Part shown: positions 1-9,722 of the stretch, in pieces
Layout: every line of letters starts with the position of its first letter
Position numbering within the stretch: the stretch's first letter is position 1
Assembly: GCA_036504075.1 (NCBI GenBank)
Contig: DASXVX010000076.1
Location: forward strand, 29,925 to 93,924
Origin: DASXVX01 sp036504075
GTDB taxonomy: Bacteria > Bacillota > Sulfobacillia > Symbiobacteriales > Symbiobacteriaceae
Reading direction: 5' to 3'
DNA length: 64,000 nt
Made by a program: the position numbers and the translations under genes
The notes under the pieces: generated by a model
Told to the model about the DNA's origin: nothing
The model's input: the letters and a program-made list of their open reading frames with translations, nothing else
The model's database searches: none

Positions 1-2
1 CC

Positions 3-290
3 GGCGGCAAGCTCGGGTTCGGCGAGCGGCCGGAGGACGGACTCCGGCGGGAAATCCAGGAGGAACTCGGGCTGCCCATTGCCGTCCGATCGCTCTTCGC
101 CGTGGAGTCGCACGTCTACGGCGACCGGCATATTCTGCTTTTGGTTTACCGGTGTGCGCCGCTGGGCGATGCGCAGCCCGAAGCGCTTGACGTCGGCGAC
201 TTCGCCTGGGTCACGCGGGCGGACATGAGCCGCTATGTGTTTGCTCCGGCAGATCGTCCCATTGTCGCGAAGTTGCAGGGATTTACGTAA
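3..290 (+). CDS. Nudix hydrolase, 3' part only
   Basis: The reading frame is already open at the window edge and ends at the TAA at 288-290. The first visible residues, GGKLGFGERPEDGLRREIQE followed by ELG, form a Nudix box (G-x5-E-x7-RE-x2-EE-x-G), the metal-binding catalytic loop of enzymes that cleave nucleoside diphosphates linked to another moiety. About 70 residues follow the box, as in small MutT-like proteins. The N-terminal part and the substrate cannot be seen. The next gene is recJ. Confidence 0.8.
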   Translation, partial: GGKLGFGERPEDGLRREIQEELGLPIAVRSLFAVESHVYGDRHILLLVYRCAPLGDAQPEALDVGDFAWVTRADMSRYVFAPADRPIVAKLQGFT

Positions 291-355
291 GTCTCCCCGA
301 AAACTTACGATCGTAAATTATGCCCCCCGCCCAGGAATGGACGCGGGGGCACACC

Positions 356-2938
356 ATGTTATGGAGCGTGACAGGGTTGGCCAAACCGTATCGGCCTAAG
401 CGGTGGCGCCTGGCGATTTCTGACCCGGCTGCCTGCTGGCTGCTGTCCAGCGAGCTGGGCGTTTCGCCCGTGGCGGCCCAGGTGCTCTATAACCGCGGCC
501 TGACTTTGCCGGCGCCGGCGCACGCCTTTCTCACCGCCGGTCGGGACCAGATTCTGGACCCCTTCCGCCTGAAGGACATGGACCGGGCGGTCGCGCTGAT
601 TCGCGCCCGCATCGCCGAGCGGCGGCCCATTATGATTTACGGCGACTACGACGTGGACGGCGTCACCGGCACGACGATTCTGGTGCTGGCCCTCCGGGCG
701 CTGGGCGCCACCGTCGACTATTATATCCCCAACCGGTTTAATGAGGGCTACGGCCTCAACGTGGCCGCCCTGCAGGAGATCAAAGGCCGGGGGCACGACT
801 TCGTCATCTCCGTGGACACCGGCGTCTCGGCCGTCGAGGAAGCCCGGGCGGCCCGGGAAATGGGCATGACGCTGATCATTTCCGACCACCACGAGCCGGG
901 GCCGGCGCTGCCGGACGTGCCGGCCTGCATCAATCCGAAGCGGGCCGACTGCTCCTACCCCTTCAAAGAACTTTCCGGCGTGGGCGTCGCCTTCAAGCTG
1001 GCGCTGGCCCTGGAGACGCCGGGCGTCTGGAACCTGCTGGACATCGTCACGCTGGGGACCATCGCCGATATGGTCGCGCTGGTGGGCGAGAACCGGGCCA
1101 TCGTCCGGGAAGGGCTGAACGCGCTCTCCGGTACCCGGCGGCCCGGGCTGGTGGCGCTCCTGGAGGTCTCCGGCGTCCAGCAGCCGGTGACGGCGACGCA
1201 CATCGGCTACCTGCTCGGACCGCGCATCAACGCCCTGGGGCGCATGGGCTCCGCCATGGCGGCCGTCGAACTCCTGACCACCGAGGACCCCGGCCGGGCC
1301 CGCACCCTGGCCAAGCACCTGGACGACGAGAACAAGAGCCGCCAGGAAGTTGAGGCGGCCATCTTGCAGGAGGCGCTGGCGCAGGCCAGTCAGCTGACAC
1401 CGGCCGAGAAGTCCCACGTGCTGGTGCTGGCGGGGGAGGGGTGGCATCACGGCGTTGTGGGCATCTGCGCGTCGCGGGTGCTGGAGGCCTACTACCGGCC
1501 ATCGATCATGCTGTCGATCGACGGCGACGTCGTGCGGGGTTCGGCCCGCTCCATTCCCGGCTTTCACATGTTCCGGGCGCTCTCCCAGGTCTCCGACCTG
1601 TTTGCCAAGTTCGGCGGGCACGCCATGGCGGCGGGCATGACGCTCAAGCGCCGGGAAGACGTGGCCGTCCTGCGGGCCCGGCTGAACGAAATCGGCGCCC
1701 GCTGGCTCCGGCCGGAGGACCTGGTGCCGGAGTTGATGGTGGACGCCTACGTTGAACTTGAGCAGGTGAGCGATAAGCTGCTGGAGGAGCTGGGACGGCT
1801 GGAGCCCTACGGCATCGGCAACCCGTCGCCGGTGCTCGCCGCCCGCGACGTCGCCGTGATCGATTCCCGGACCATGGGGCGGGAGCAGCAGCACCTGAAG
1901 CTCATGGTCGAAGGGCCGGCCGGGGCCGCCCGGATGGAGGCCGTGGGCTGGAACATGGCGCCGGCCAGGCCGGGCCTTGGGTCCCGGGTCCAGGTGGCCT
2001 TCTGCCCCGAGCGGGACACGTACCTGGGCCGCAACCGGCTCCGTCTGACCCTGAAAGACGTGCAGGCGGGCGGCGCCGGCGCCGATGCAATCATCGCACC
2101 GCCGGAACTGCCCGTGGATGCCTGCCTCAAGTGGGACCCCCTGGCCGGGCTGGGCAGGCCGAAAACGGTTCGGCCCCGTTTCGTGGCCGACGCCCGGGGG
2201 GACCGGGTAGAGAGCGCCCTGGCCCCCCTGAACCCGCTCCAGGAGCCGGAAGCGGCCGCCGCGACCGAGAGCGACGACGCGCCCGCGGTTGCCCAGCCGC
2301 CCCGGCTGCGATACCTGGCAGCGCTCGCCGCCCTAGGTGCGGGGCCAATTCTGGTCTGGACTGCCAGCCCGTGGGCGGCGGCCCGACTCTACGACGAACT
2401 GCTGGCGCTGCTCCCGGACCGGCGGGACGACCTGCAGCTCTGGCAGCCTGGCCGGCCGGAGCCCCGGGAGTCGCTGCTCACCGTGGCACCGTATGGCATG
2501 GCCGCAGGGGGGACCTATGCGCACACCGTTCTGTACCATCCGCCATATCATGAGGGGCAGGTACCCGGCGGGAACGTGCACTTGCTCTGGGAAGCGGGCG
2601 ACTGGGATCTGGCCGGGGCCGCCCTGGGCTGGCCGTACCCGAAGCGGGAGGCCCTTGTGGAACTGTACAAGCTCCTGAAACGGGGTGAAGTCACACCGGC
2701 GCAACTGGCCGGAGTTCTGGGCGAAGTGCCCGGTGTATGGAGCCGGCTGCGGCTGGAGTCTGGTATCGCCATCTTCCGGGAATTGCGCCTGGTAGGTCCT
2801 GAAGGCCGCCCGGTCACCACCAACGGTGTCAAGTTTGAGCTGGAAGCGAGTGCCCGCTTCCGACAAGGCCTGGATGGGCGCGCCGCCCTGGAGCGTCTAC
2901 GCGCAAATGATTGGCCTGCATGTGCTGAACGGCTATAA
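356..2938 (+). CDS. recJ: Single-stranded-DNA-specific exonuclease RecJ
   Basis: RecJ degrades single-stranded DNA 5' to 3' in recombination and mismatch/base excision repair. The protein (about 860 residues) carries the DHH-family motif YGDYDVDG near residue 95, the SDHHEPG motif near 175 and a DHHA1 signature GGHAMAAG near 420, followed by an OB-like region and a long C-terminal extension as in Firmicutes RecJ. I prefer the ATG at 356 because GCGGGGGC lies just upstream; an in-frame ATG at 320 has no ribosome site. The stop overlaps an in-frame ATG of the next gene, and recJ-apt-rel is a common Firmicutes order, so these genes are probably cotranscribed. Confidence 0.95.
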   Translation: MLWSVTGLAKPYRPKRWRLAISDPAACWLLSSELGVSPVAAQVLYNRGLTLPAPAHAFLTAGRDQILDPFRLKDMDRAVALIRARIAERRPIMIYGDYDVDGVTGTTILVLALRALGATVDYYIPNRFNEGYGLNVAALQEIKGRGHDFVISVDTGVSAVEEARAAREMGMTLIISDHHEPGPALPDVPACINPKRADCSYPFKELSGVGVAFKLALALETPGVWNLLDIVTLGTIADMVALVGENRAIVREGLNALSGTRRPGLVALLEVSGVQQPVTATHIGYLLGPRINALGRMGSAMAAVELLTTEDPGRARTLAKHLDDENKSRQEVEAAILQEALAQASQLTPAEKSHVLVLAGEGWHHGVVGICASRVLEAYYRPSIMLSIDGDVVRGSARSIPGFHMFRALSQVSDLFAKFGGHAMAAGMTLKRREDVAVLRARLNEIGARWLRPEDLVPELMVDAYVELEQVSDKLLEELGRLEPYGIGNPSPVLAARDVAVIDSRTMGREQQHLKLMVEGPAGAARMEAVGWNMAPARPGLGSRVQVAFCPERDTYLGRNRLRLTLKDVQAGGAGADAIIAPPELPVDACLKWDPLAGLGRPKTVRPRFVADARGDRVESALAPLNPLQEPEAAAATESDDAPAVAQPPRLRYLAALAALGAGPILVWTASPWAAARLYDELLALLPDRRDDLQLWQPGRPEPRESLLTVAPYGMAAGGTYAHTVLYHPPYHEGQVPGGNVHLLWEAGDWDLAGAALGWPYPKREALVELYKLLKRGEVTPAQLAGVLGEVPGVWSRLRLESGIAIFRELRLVGPEGRPVTTNGVKFELEASARFRQGLDGRAALERLRANDWPACAERL

Positions 2939-2964
2939 TGGTGTCAAAGGAGGCGGCCTTCTCT

Positions 2965-3477
2965 ATGGATTTTAAGGCGCACATCCGTACGATTGAGAAC
3001 TTTCCCAAGCCTGGTATTTCCTTTAAGGACATCACCACGCTGCTCAAAGACAAGGATGCATTCCACGCAGCCATTGAGGCCATTGCCCGCCACTACGAAT
3101 CCAAGCACGTCGACGTTGTAACCGGGCCTGAAGCCCGTGGTTACATATTCGCCTCGGCCCTGGCCATCCGGCTCGGCGCCGGCTTCGTGCCCGTGCGCAA
3201 GCCCGGCAAGCTACCGTACAAGACCCGTAAGATCTCATACGCCCTGGAGTACGGCGAAGACTCGCTGGAAGTCCACGAAGACGCCTTTGAACCCGGCCAG
3301 AAAGTGCTGGTAGTCGACGACCTGCTCGCGACCGGCGGCACCATGCGGGCGACCGTCGACCTGGTGGAATCTTTCGGCGTCAGTGTGGAAGGGGTCGGCT
3401 TTCTGGTTGAACTTACATTCCTGGAAGGGCGCAAGCGCCTGGCCGGCTATGATATCATGACCCTCGTCCAGTATTAA
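2965..3477 (+). CDS. apt: Adenine phosphoribosyltransferase
   Basis: Apt converts adenine and PRPP to AMP in purine salvage. The PRPP-binding loop VLVVDDLLATGGT is intact and the 170-residue length from the ATG at 2965 is typical. That ATG follows AAAGGAGG with good spacing; an earlier in-frame ATG at 2938 overlaps the recJ stop but has no ribosome site. The gene sits between recJ and rel, the usual neighbourhood. Confidence 0.95.
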   Translation: MDFKAHIRTIENFPKPGISFKDITTLLKDKDAFHAAIEAIARHYESKHVDVVTGPEARGYIFASALAIRLGAGFVPVRKPGKLPYKTRKISYALEYGEDSLEVHEDAFEPGQKVLVVDDLLATGGTMRATVDLVESFGVSVEGVGFLVELTFLEGRKRLAGYDIMTLVQY

Positions 3478-3535
3478 TCGGTGAACGTGGGGGCGCAAGG
3501 CGCCCCCATACCTATAGCAGAAAGGGGGTGGCGCC

Positions 3536-5725
<2,190 letters not shown>

Positions 5726-5732
5726 GCAAACG

Positions 5733-5761
5733 AAAAGAGCCTGCCGGCGGCAGGCTCTTTT
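5733..5761. terminator. Bidirectional intrinsic terminator
   Basis: AAAAGAGCCTGCC and GGCAGGCTCTTTT form a 13-bp GC-rich hairpin with A/T runs on both sides. It lies between convergent rel (plus) and the DoxD-like gene (minus) and can stop both. Confidence 0.9.
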
Positions 5762-5771
5762 ACGTATTCAC

Positions 5772-6293
5772 CTACGCCACGCTTCGGGTGGCGGCGCCGG
5801 CGCCGTCCAGCTTGAGAATGCTGCGGAACCAGGGCCGGAACCAGTAGTCCACACCCACGAACCCGGCGTAGGCGCCACCGAGGCCCAGAATGATCAGTTG
5901 CAGGATCAGCAGCTGCGGGTTGGTGCTGCCGGAGCCGCTGAGCAGGTAGGCGAAGTTCATGATCATGCCCATATAGATGGCGAAAACCGTCGCGAGGCCA
6001 AGGATCAGTGCCACGCCGACTAGCACCTCGCCCCAGGAAACCAGGATATTGAACAGCCCCACGTTCGGGATGGCGACGCCCTTGAGGAACGAGGCCCACC
6101 AGGGCTGGACGGCGGGGTGTGCACCGGTTGCCTTGGCAACAGCGCCCTTCAGGTATCCGGAAGCGTCGAACGGTGTGGCACCCGTGACCTTCTCCCAGCC
6201 GGCGGTAAGCCATTCATACCCCACATAGAGACGCAGCACGAGCCAGATCCAGCTCGCCTTGGCGCTCTTGAAATAAGCCGCAATGGCGGTCAT
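5772..6293 (-). CDS. DoxX/DoxD-like membrane protein
   Basis: About 173 residues with four hydrophobic helices; GWEKVTGATPFDASGYLKGA and the long conserved stretch around MGMIMNFAYLLSGSGSTNPQ resemble DoxD-type members of the DoxX family, which include the thiosulfate:quinone oxidoreductase subunit and redox-stress membrane proteins. The substrate is not determined by sequence. The start is placed at the second ATG (6293), six bases after GAGGAGG; the ATG at 6299 directly abuts the ribosome site. Transcription is likely from the promoter at 6354-6383, which overlaps a Fur-family-like palindrome. Confidence 0.8.
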   Translation of the reverse strand: MTAIAAYFKSAKASWIWLVLRLYVGYEWLTAGWEKVTGATPFDASGYLKGAVAKATGAHPAVQPWWASFLKGVAIPNVGLFNILVSWGEVLVGVALILGLATVFAIYMGMIMNFAYLLSGSGSTNPQLLILQLIILGLGGAYAGFVGVDYWFRPWFRSILKLDGAGAATRSVA

Positions 6294-6353
6294 ATTCATC
6301 CTCCTCGATTGTCCTGAAATTTTGCTAGTGTCCGAAGTGATTCAGTGTACTCA

Positions 6354-6383
6354 ATTTTATCGTACATTGAGAATCGTTTTCAA
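6354..6383 (-). promoter_or_regulatory. Promoter with Fur-family-like box for the DoxD-like gene
   Basis: On the minus strand TTGAAA (6378-6383) and TAAAAT (6354-6359) are separated by 18 bp. The -35 is embedded in the near-perfect palindrome TTGAGAATCGTTTTCAA (6367-6383), which fits the 7-1-7 layout of Fur/PerR/Zur boxes at most positions. A repressor bound there would block the -35. Which Fur paralogue is unknown. Confidence 0.6.
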
Positions 6384-6473
6384 ACCATCCCTCCAATGGC
6401 TTAATCAAGGGGCTAGGGTGTATGCAGGAAGTCGCCCGCGGCCGGTGTATCCTAGAAGGGAGGGGGCTGGCAC

Positions 6474-6923
6474 ATGCGGGCGGTTGTACAGCGAGTAGAG
6501 CGAGGTTGCGTGCGGGTCGCGGGAGAAGTAGTCGGACAGATCAGCCGTGGCTATGTAGTACTCTTGGGTGTTGCCAAGGAGGATGACGCGGCGGCAGCCG
6601 ACTACCTGGCCGAGAAGGTGGCGGGCCTGCGGGTCTTCGAGGACGAGGAGGGTAAAATGAACCGCTCGCTCCTGGAGGTCGGGGGGGCGGTTTTGGCGAT
6701 CAGCCAGTTCACGCTATACGGCGACGTCCGCCGGGGCCGGCGGCCGGGTTTCGACCGGGCGGGCCGGCCGGAGCAGGCCGAGCCGCTCTACGAGCGGTTC
6801 GTGGCGCGGTTAAGGGAGTTGGGCGTGCCGGTCGAGACGGGCAAGTTCCAAACGCACATGTCGGTGGAGTTGGTCAACGACGGGCCGGTCACGATTCTGG
6901 TGGACTCGGAGAAATTATTCTGA
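6474..6923 (+). CDS. dtd: D-aminoacyl-tRNA deacylase
   Basis: Dtd hydrolyses D-amino acids (and glycine mischarged on tRNA-Ala) from tRNA. The 149-residue protein starts MRAVVQRVERGCVRV, carries the SQFTLYGD motif of the active site and the C-terminal NDGPVTILVDS signature with the GP motif used for chiral proofreading. ATG at 6474 follows GAAGGGAGGGGG. Dtd normally follows rel in Firmicutes; here the DoxD-like gene is inserted between them. Confidence 0.95.
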   Translation: MRAVVQRVERGCVRVAGEVVGQISRGYVVLLGVAKEDDAAAADYLAEKVAGLRVFEDEEGKMNRSLLEVGGAVLAISQFTLYGDVRRGRRPGFDRAGRPEQAEPLYERFVARLRELGVPVETGKFQTHMSVELVNDGPVTILVDSEKLF

Positions 6924-7015
6924 ATATTGCGGAGCAGCCCCCGACCCAACCGGGGTGTATGAGCGACAACGATCACGGTTTCCAGATGTGACGACACCCC
7001 ATATACTAAAGGAGG

Positions 7016-7046
7016 CCATCTGCTGGATGTTGCCTCCAGCAGATGG
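7016..7046 (-). terminator. Hairpin after the small minus-strand gene
   Basis: CCATCTGCTGG and CCAGCAGATGG form a perfect 11-bp stem with a 9-base loop, twelve bases beyond the stop of the minus-strand gene at 7058. The downstream minus-strand sequence is only modestly T-rich (CCTCCTTTAGT), so efficiency is uncertain. Confidence 0.6.
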
Positions 7047-7057
7047 CCACCGTTTGG

Positions 7058-7435
7058 TTACAGTTCGACAAGGTTTCCGTGACGGAAGAACATCGTCGGT
7101 TCCAAGCTGCCGTCGCTACTCCGGCGACCAACGACAGATGCCGTCACTGTCTCGCCATCTTCGTCGATATCACCCGCAAAGTCGACGCGAAGGGTGTCCA
7201 GGGGAGAATAACTGTCAACGCCGCGGAACGTGCACGACCGGGGGCCAAGAGTGATCTGCTGGGAAAAGATGATCTGCTCACCGTCGGCGCCCAAAGGGCA
7301 CCGCACGACGACGACACTTACGGACCTGGTGAAGGCAGTGCGGTTATTCAGCGAAATGCATGCAATATTCGGGAAACCGTCGGTGCCGACTGTGGTGGCT
7401 GGAACTTCGAAAATCCCGGTGGTGAGCTTGGCCAT
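7058..7435 (-). CDS. Small protein of unknown function
   Basis: 125 residues from ATG 7435, which follows a very good ribosome site (AAAGGAGATGCAGCA). The protein begins MAKLTTGIFEVPATTVGTDG and alternates hydrophobic and polar residues (VSVVVVRCPLG, VRVDFAGDI-like stretches), which suggests a small all-beta fold. There is no signal peptide, membrane segment or recognised motif. Longer in-frame starts upstream lack ribosome sites. I do not recognise the family. Confidence 0.7.
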   Translation of the reverse strand: MAKLTTGIFEVPATTVGTDGFPNIACISLNNRTAFTRSVSVVVVRCPLGADGEQIIFSQQITLGPRSCTFRGVDSYSPLDTLRVDFAGDIDEDGETVTASVVGRRSSDGSLEPTMFFRHGNLVEL

Positions 7436-7610
7436 TGCTGCATCTCCTTTCTGCGATGACACCAACAAACGGGGCCGGTGCCAGTATATGCTGTGTTCAC
7501 CGGAAACGTTACACCCCTGGCCTGGAGGTGGGCAGAAGCGGCAGCCTCCCTGGCGGTCCCTCCTGGTAGACTCGGAGAAGACGTTCAAAGTGGGGCAGGG
7601 GGGATGCAGC

Positions 7611-8372
7611 ATGGATCCACGCAGACGGATTGAGGAGCGCTCGTTAAACGCCTTGCCGGCTCTTCAGACCTTCGTCTACGATGGCTGGCTGTTGCGATTC
7701 GCAAATGGGTTCACCAAGCGGGCCAATTCCATAAACCCCCTGTATGACTCACAACTACCCCTGGAAGTGAAAGTTGCGGAATGTGAGCGGTTGTATGCCG
7801 ACCAGGGACTCCCGGTGGTTTTCAAGCTGACCCGCTTTTCATCGCCGGCTAACCTCGACACCGTCTTGGACGAAAGGGGCTACACCCGGCAGAGTCCTAC
7901 CAGCGTGCAATTGCTGGACCTGGAGAGCGTGGAGCCGGCAGCGACGACTGGTGTGGCAGTCTATGAGCGGGTGAGCGACCACTGGCTTCGGGCGTTTGCC
8001 GAGATGAACCAGATCAAAGCCGGGAACAGACCGGTGTTGGCGCAAATGCTCCAGAACCTGATTCCGCCGGCGTGCTTCATGTTGCTGAGGGAGGATCAGC
8101 AGGCCGTCGCCTGCGGCCTGGGCGTGCTGGAGGACGAGTATCTCGGACTTTTCGACATCGTCACCAGCCCGGCTTACCGGAACCAGGGGCTCGGAGCGCA
8201 ACTCGTGCGCAATCTCCTCACGTGGGGGAAGGCGCGGGGGGCAAGCACCGCCTACCTGCAGGTCGTGGCGGATAACCTGCCGGCGCTTCGCTTGTACGCC
8301 AAGTTGGGCTTCAAGGAAGCGTATCAGTATTGGTACCGGGTCCGTCAGACGCCTTCCCGCCAGGAGCCGTGA
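7611..8372 (+). CDS. GNAT-family N-acetyltransferase
   Basis: 253 residues from the ATG at 7611 (GGGGGATGCAGC upstream). The C-terminal half has the GNAT acetyl-CoA-binding motif A, LFDIVTSPAYRNQGLGAQLV (R-x2-G-x-G/A), followed by ATAYLQVVADN-type and YAKLGFKEAYQYWYR strands of motif B. The N-terminal half resembles the acceptor domain of GNATs that begin RRIEERSLNALPALQTFVYDGW. The acceptor substrate is unknown. The preceding frame extends far upstream but has no start signal there. Confidence 0.85.
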   Translation: MDPRRRIEERSLNALPALQTFVYDGWLLRFANGFTKRANSINPLYDSQLPLEVKVAECERLYADQGLPVVFKLTRFSSPANLDTVLDERGYTRQSPTSVQLLDLESVEPAATTGVAVYERVSDHWLRAFAEMNQIKAGNRPVLAQMLQNLIPPACFMLLREDQQAVACGLGVLEDEYLGLFDIVTSPAYRNQGLGAQLVRNLLTWGKARGASTAYLQVVADNLPALRLYAKLGFKEAYQYWYRVRQTPSRQEP

Positions 8373-8455
8373 CCCCAGCGACTTGGATACAGCCCGCCGG
8401 GCGGTTATACTGGAGAGCAAGCAGAGCGGCCCAACCGGCCGCAAGGGGTGTTTTC

Positions 8456-9085
8456 ATGACTGTTCAGATCTACTCCCGCGAGTTGGGGGATTTCGCCACC
8501 AACTGCTACATCGTCGCCTGCCCCCAGACCAACGCCTGCGCCGTGATCGACCCCGGGGTACCCGACCCCTGGGTGAAGCGGACGCTAGCGGACCACGGGC
8601 TGAAGCCGGTGGCGATCATTCTGACCCACGGGCACCTGGACCATATCGGCGGCGTCGCCTGGGTCCGGGAATTCACCGGTGCGCCCGTGCTCGTACATAC
8701 CGCCGACGCGCCGATGCTGACCGACCCGGTGCGCAACGGCAGCGCGGCGTTCGGGGGGCTGGTGACGGCGCCGCCGCCGGACCGGCTACTCGCCGACGGC
8801 GAAACGATCACGGTGGGCAAGCTGGAACTGCAGGTGCTCCACACGCCGGGCCATACGCCGGGCGGCATCTGCCTGTACATCCGGGACGGGGGACACCTGA
8901 TCACGGGCGATACCCTGTTCGCCGGCTCCATCGGCCGGACCGACCTGCCGGGCGGCAGCTTTGAAACGCTGATCCGGTCCATCCGGGAGAAACTCCTCAC
9001 CCTGCCCGACGAGACGACGGTCTACCCCGGGCACGGTCCTGCCACCTCCATCGGCGACGAGCGAGCGTATAATCCGTTTCTCTAG
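8456..9085 (+). CDS. Metallo-beta-lactamase-fold hydrolase (glyoxalase II-like)
   Basis: 209 residues starting MTVQIYSRELGDFATNCYIV. The metal-binding motif THGHLDHIGG (HxHxDH), a further His in HTPGHTPGG, the aspartate in GDTLFAGSIGR and the final YPGHGPATSIGDE histidine are all present, as in small glyoxalase II/persulfide-dioxygenase-like hydrolases. The small size argues for a general thioester hydrolase; the substrate is not assigned. In B. subtilis related YqgX/YrvF-type genes occur in similar housekeeping contexts. Confidence 0.88.
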   Translation: MTVQIYSRELGDFATNCYIVACPQTNACAVIDPGVPDPWVKRTLADHGLKPVAIILTHGHLDHIGGVAWVREFTGAPVLVHTADAPMLTDPVRNGSAAFGGLVTAPPPDRLLADGETITVGKLELQVLHTPGHTPGGICLYIRDGGHLITGDTLFAGSIGRTDLPGGSFETLIRSIREKLLTLPDETTVYPGHGPATSIGDERAYNPFL

Positions 9086-9119
9086 CGGCTGTCGCCTGCC
9101 GCACCAGCGTTACGAACGC

Positions 9120-9173
9120 TTGACAGAAGATGTTCGCTATGCGAAAATTGATCCGAACTTAATGCCGTTAAGT
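9120..9173 (+). promoter_or_regulatory. Promoter and palindromic operator of the MarR gene
   Basis: TTGACA (9120-9125) and GAAAAT (9143-9148) are separated by 17 bp. Immediately downstream lies the perfect palindrome ACTTAATGCCGTTAAGT (9157-9173; 6-bp arms, 5-bp centre), of the size and AT-rich type bound by MarR dimers. Autorepression of the following gene is the likely use. Confidence 0.65.
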
Positions 9174-9198
9174 ATTTTTTTAACGCGGAGGTGTCCGA

Positions 9199-9639
9199 TT
9201 GGACGCCGAATCCACGTCCCCATTTATCCCGCGGTTGGAAGATGCCTTTAACCGGGTCGTCCGGCACATGGCCTCGGCCAACCTGTCCAACCAGACCGTG
9301 GCTCCGGGACCCATACTCTCCGGTAGCCAGCGCATCGTGCTCAGGGCCCTGGTGAACGACGGCGCCTGTCAGGTGTCGGAGGTGGCGAATCACCTCGGCG
9401 TCACCCTCAGCGCGGCCACGGGGCTGGTAGACCGGCTGGTGAAAGCCAAACTGGTCACCCGGGACCGGGACCTGAAAGACCGACGGGTCGTCTGGGTAAA
9501 AGTCACCCCGGACGGTGAGGAGGCCGTAAAGGCGGCCGAGGCCCGGCGCCGGGCCGCTCTCCAGGGGATGGTCAGAAACCTGTCGGAGCAAGATCTCGCT
9601 GACCTGTGCCAGATTTTAGAGAAAATCGGGATGCCCTAA
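9199..9639 (+). CDS. MarR-family transcriptional regulator
   Basis: 146 residues from TTG 9199 behind GCGGAGGTG. The winged helix is clear: LRALVNDGACQVSEVANHLG, then SAATGLVDRLVKAKLVTRDR (recognition helix and start of wing) and KDRRVVWVKVTPDGEEAV. Flanking helices form the dimer interface. A palindromic operator lies in its own leader. The next gene, hemZ, is separated by a terminator, so its target may be its own promoter or distant genes. Confidence 0.88.
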   Translation: MDAESTSPFIPRLEDAFNRVVRHMASANLSNQTVAPGPILSGSQRIVLRALVNDGACQVSEVANHLGVTLSAATGLVDRLVKAKLVTRDRDLKDRRVVWVKVTPDGEEAVKAAEARRRAALQGMVRNLSEQDLADLCQILEKIGMP

Positions 9640-9643
9640 CCAC

Positions 9644-9667
9644 AAAACCCCGGATTTCCGGGGTTTT
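9644..9667 (+). terminator. Intrinsic terminator after the MarR gene
   Basis: AAAACCCCGG-attt-CCGGGGTTTT: 8 to 10-bp stem with a T run. Confidence 0.9.
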
Positions 9668-9722
9668 CTGCATTTTTCAGAACCCCCGGTTGCTATATAC
9701 TAAAGGACGAGGTGGAGCGCCC

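Noticed and set aside
359..1894. 511-codon frame opposite recJ
   Set aside because: Shadow of recJ with His/Gln/Arg-rich composition and no start signal.
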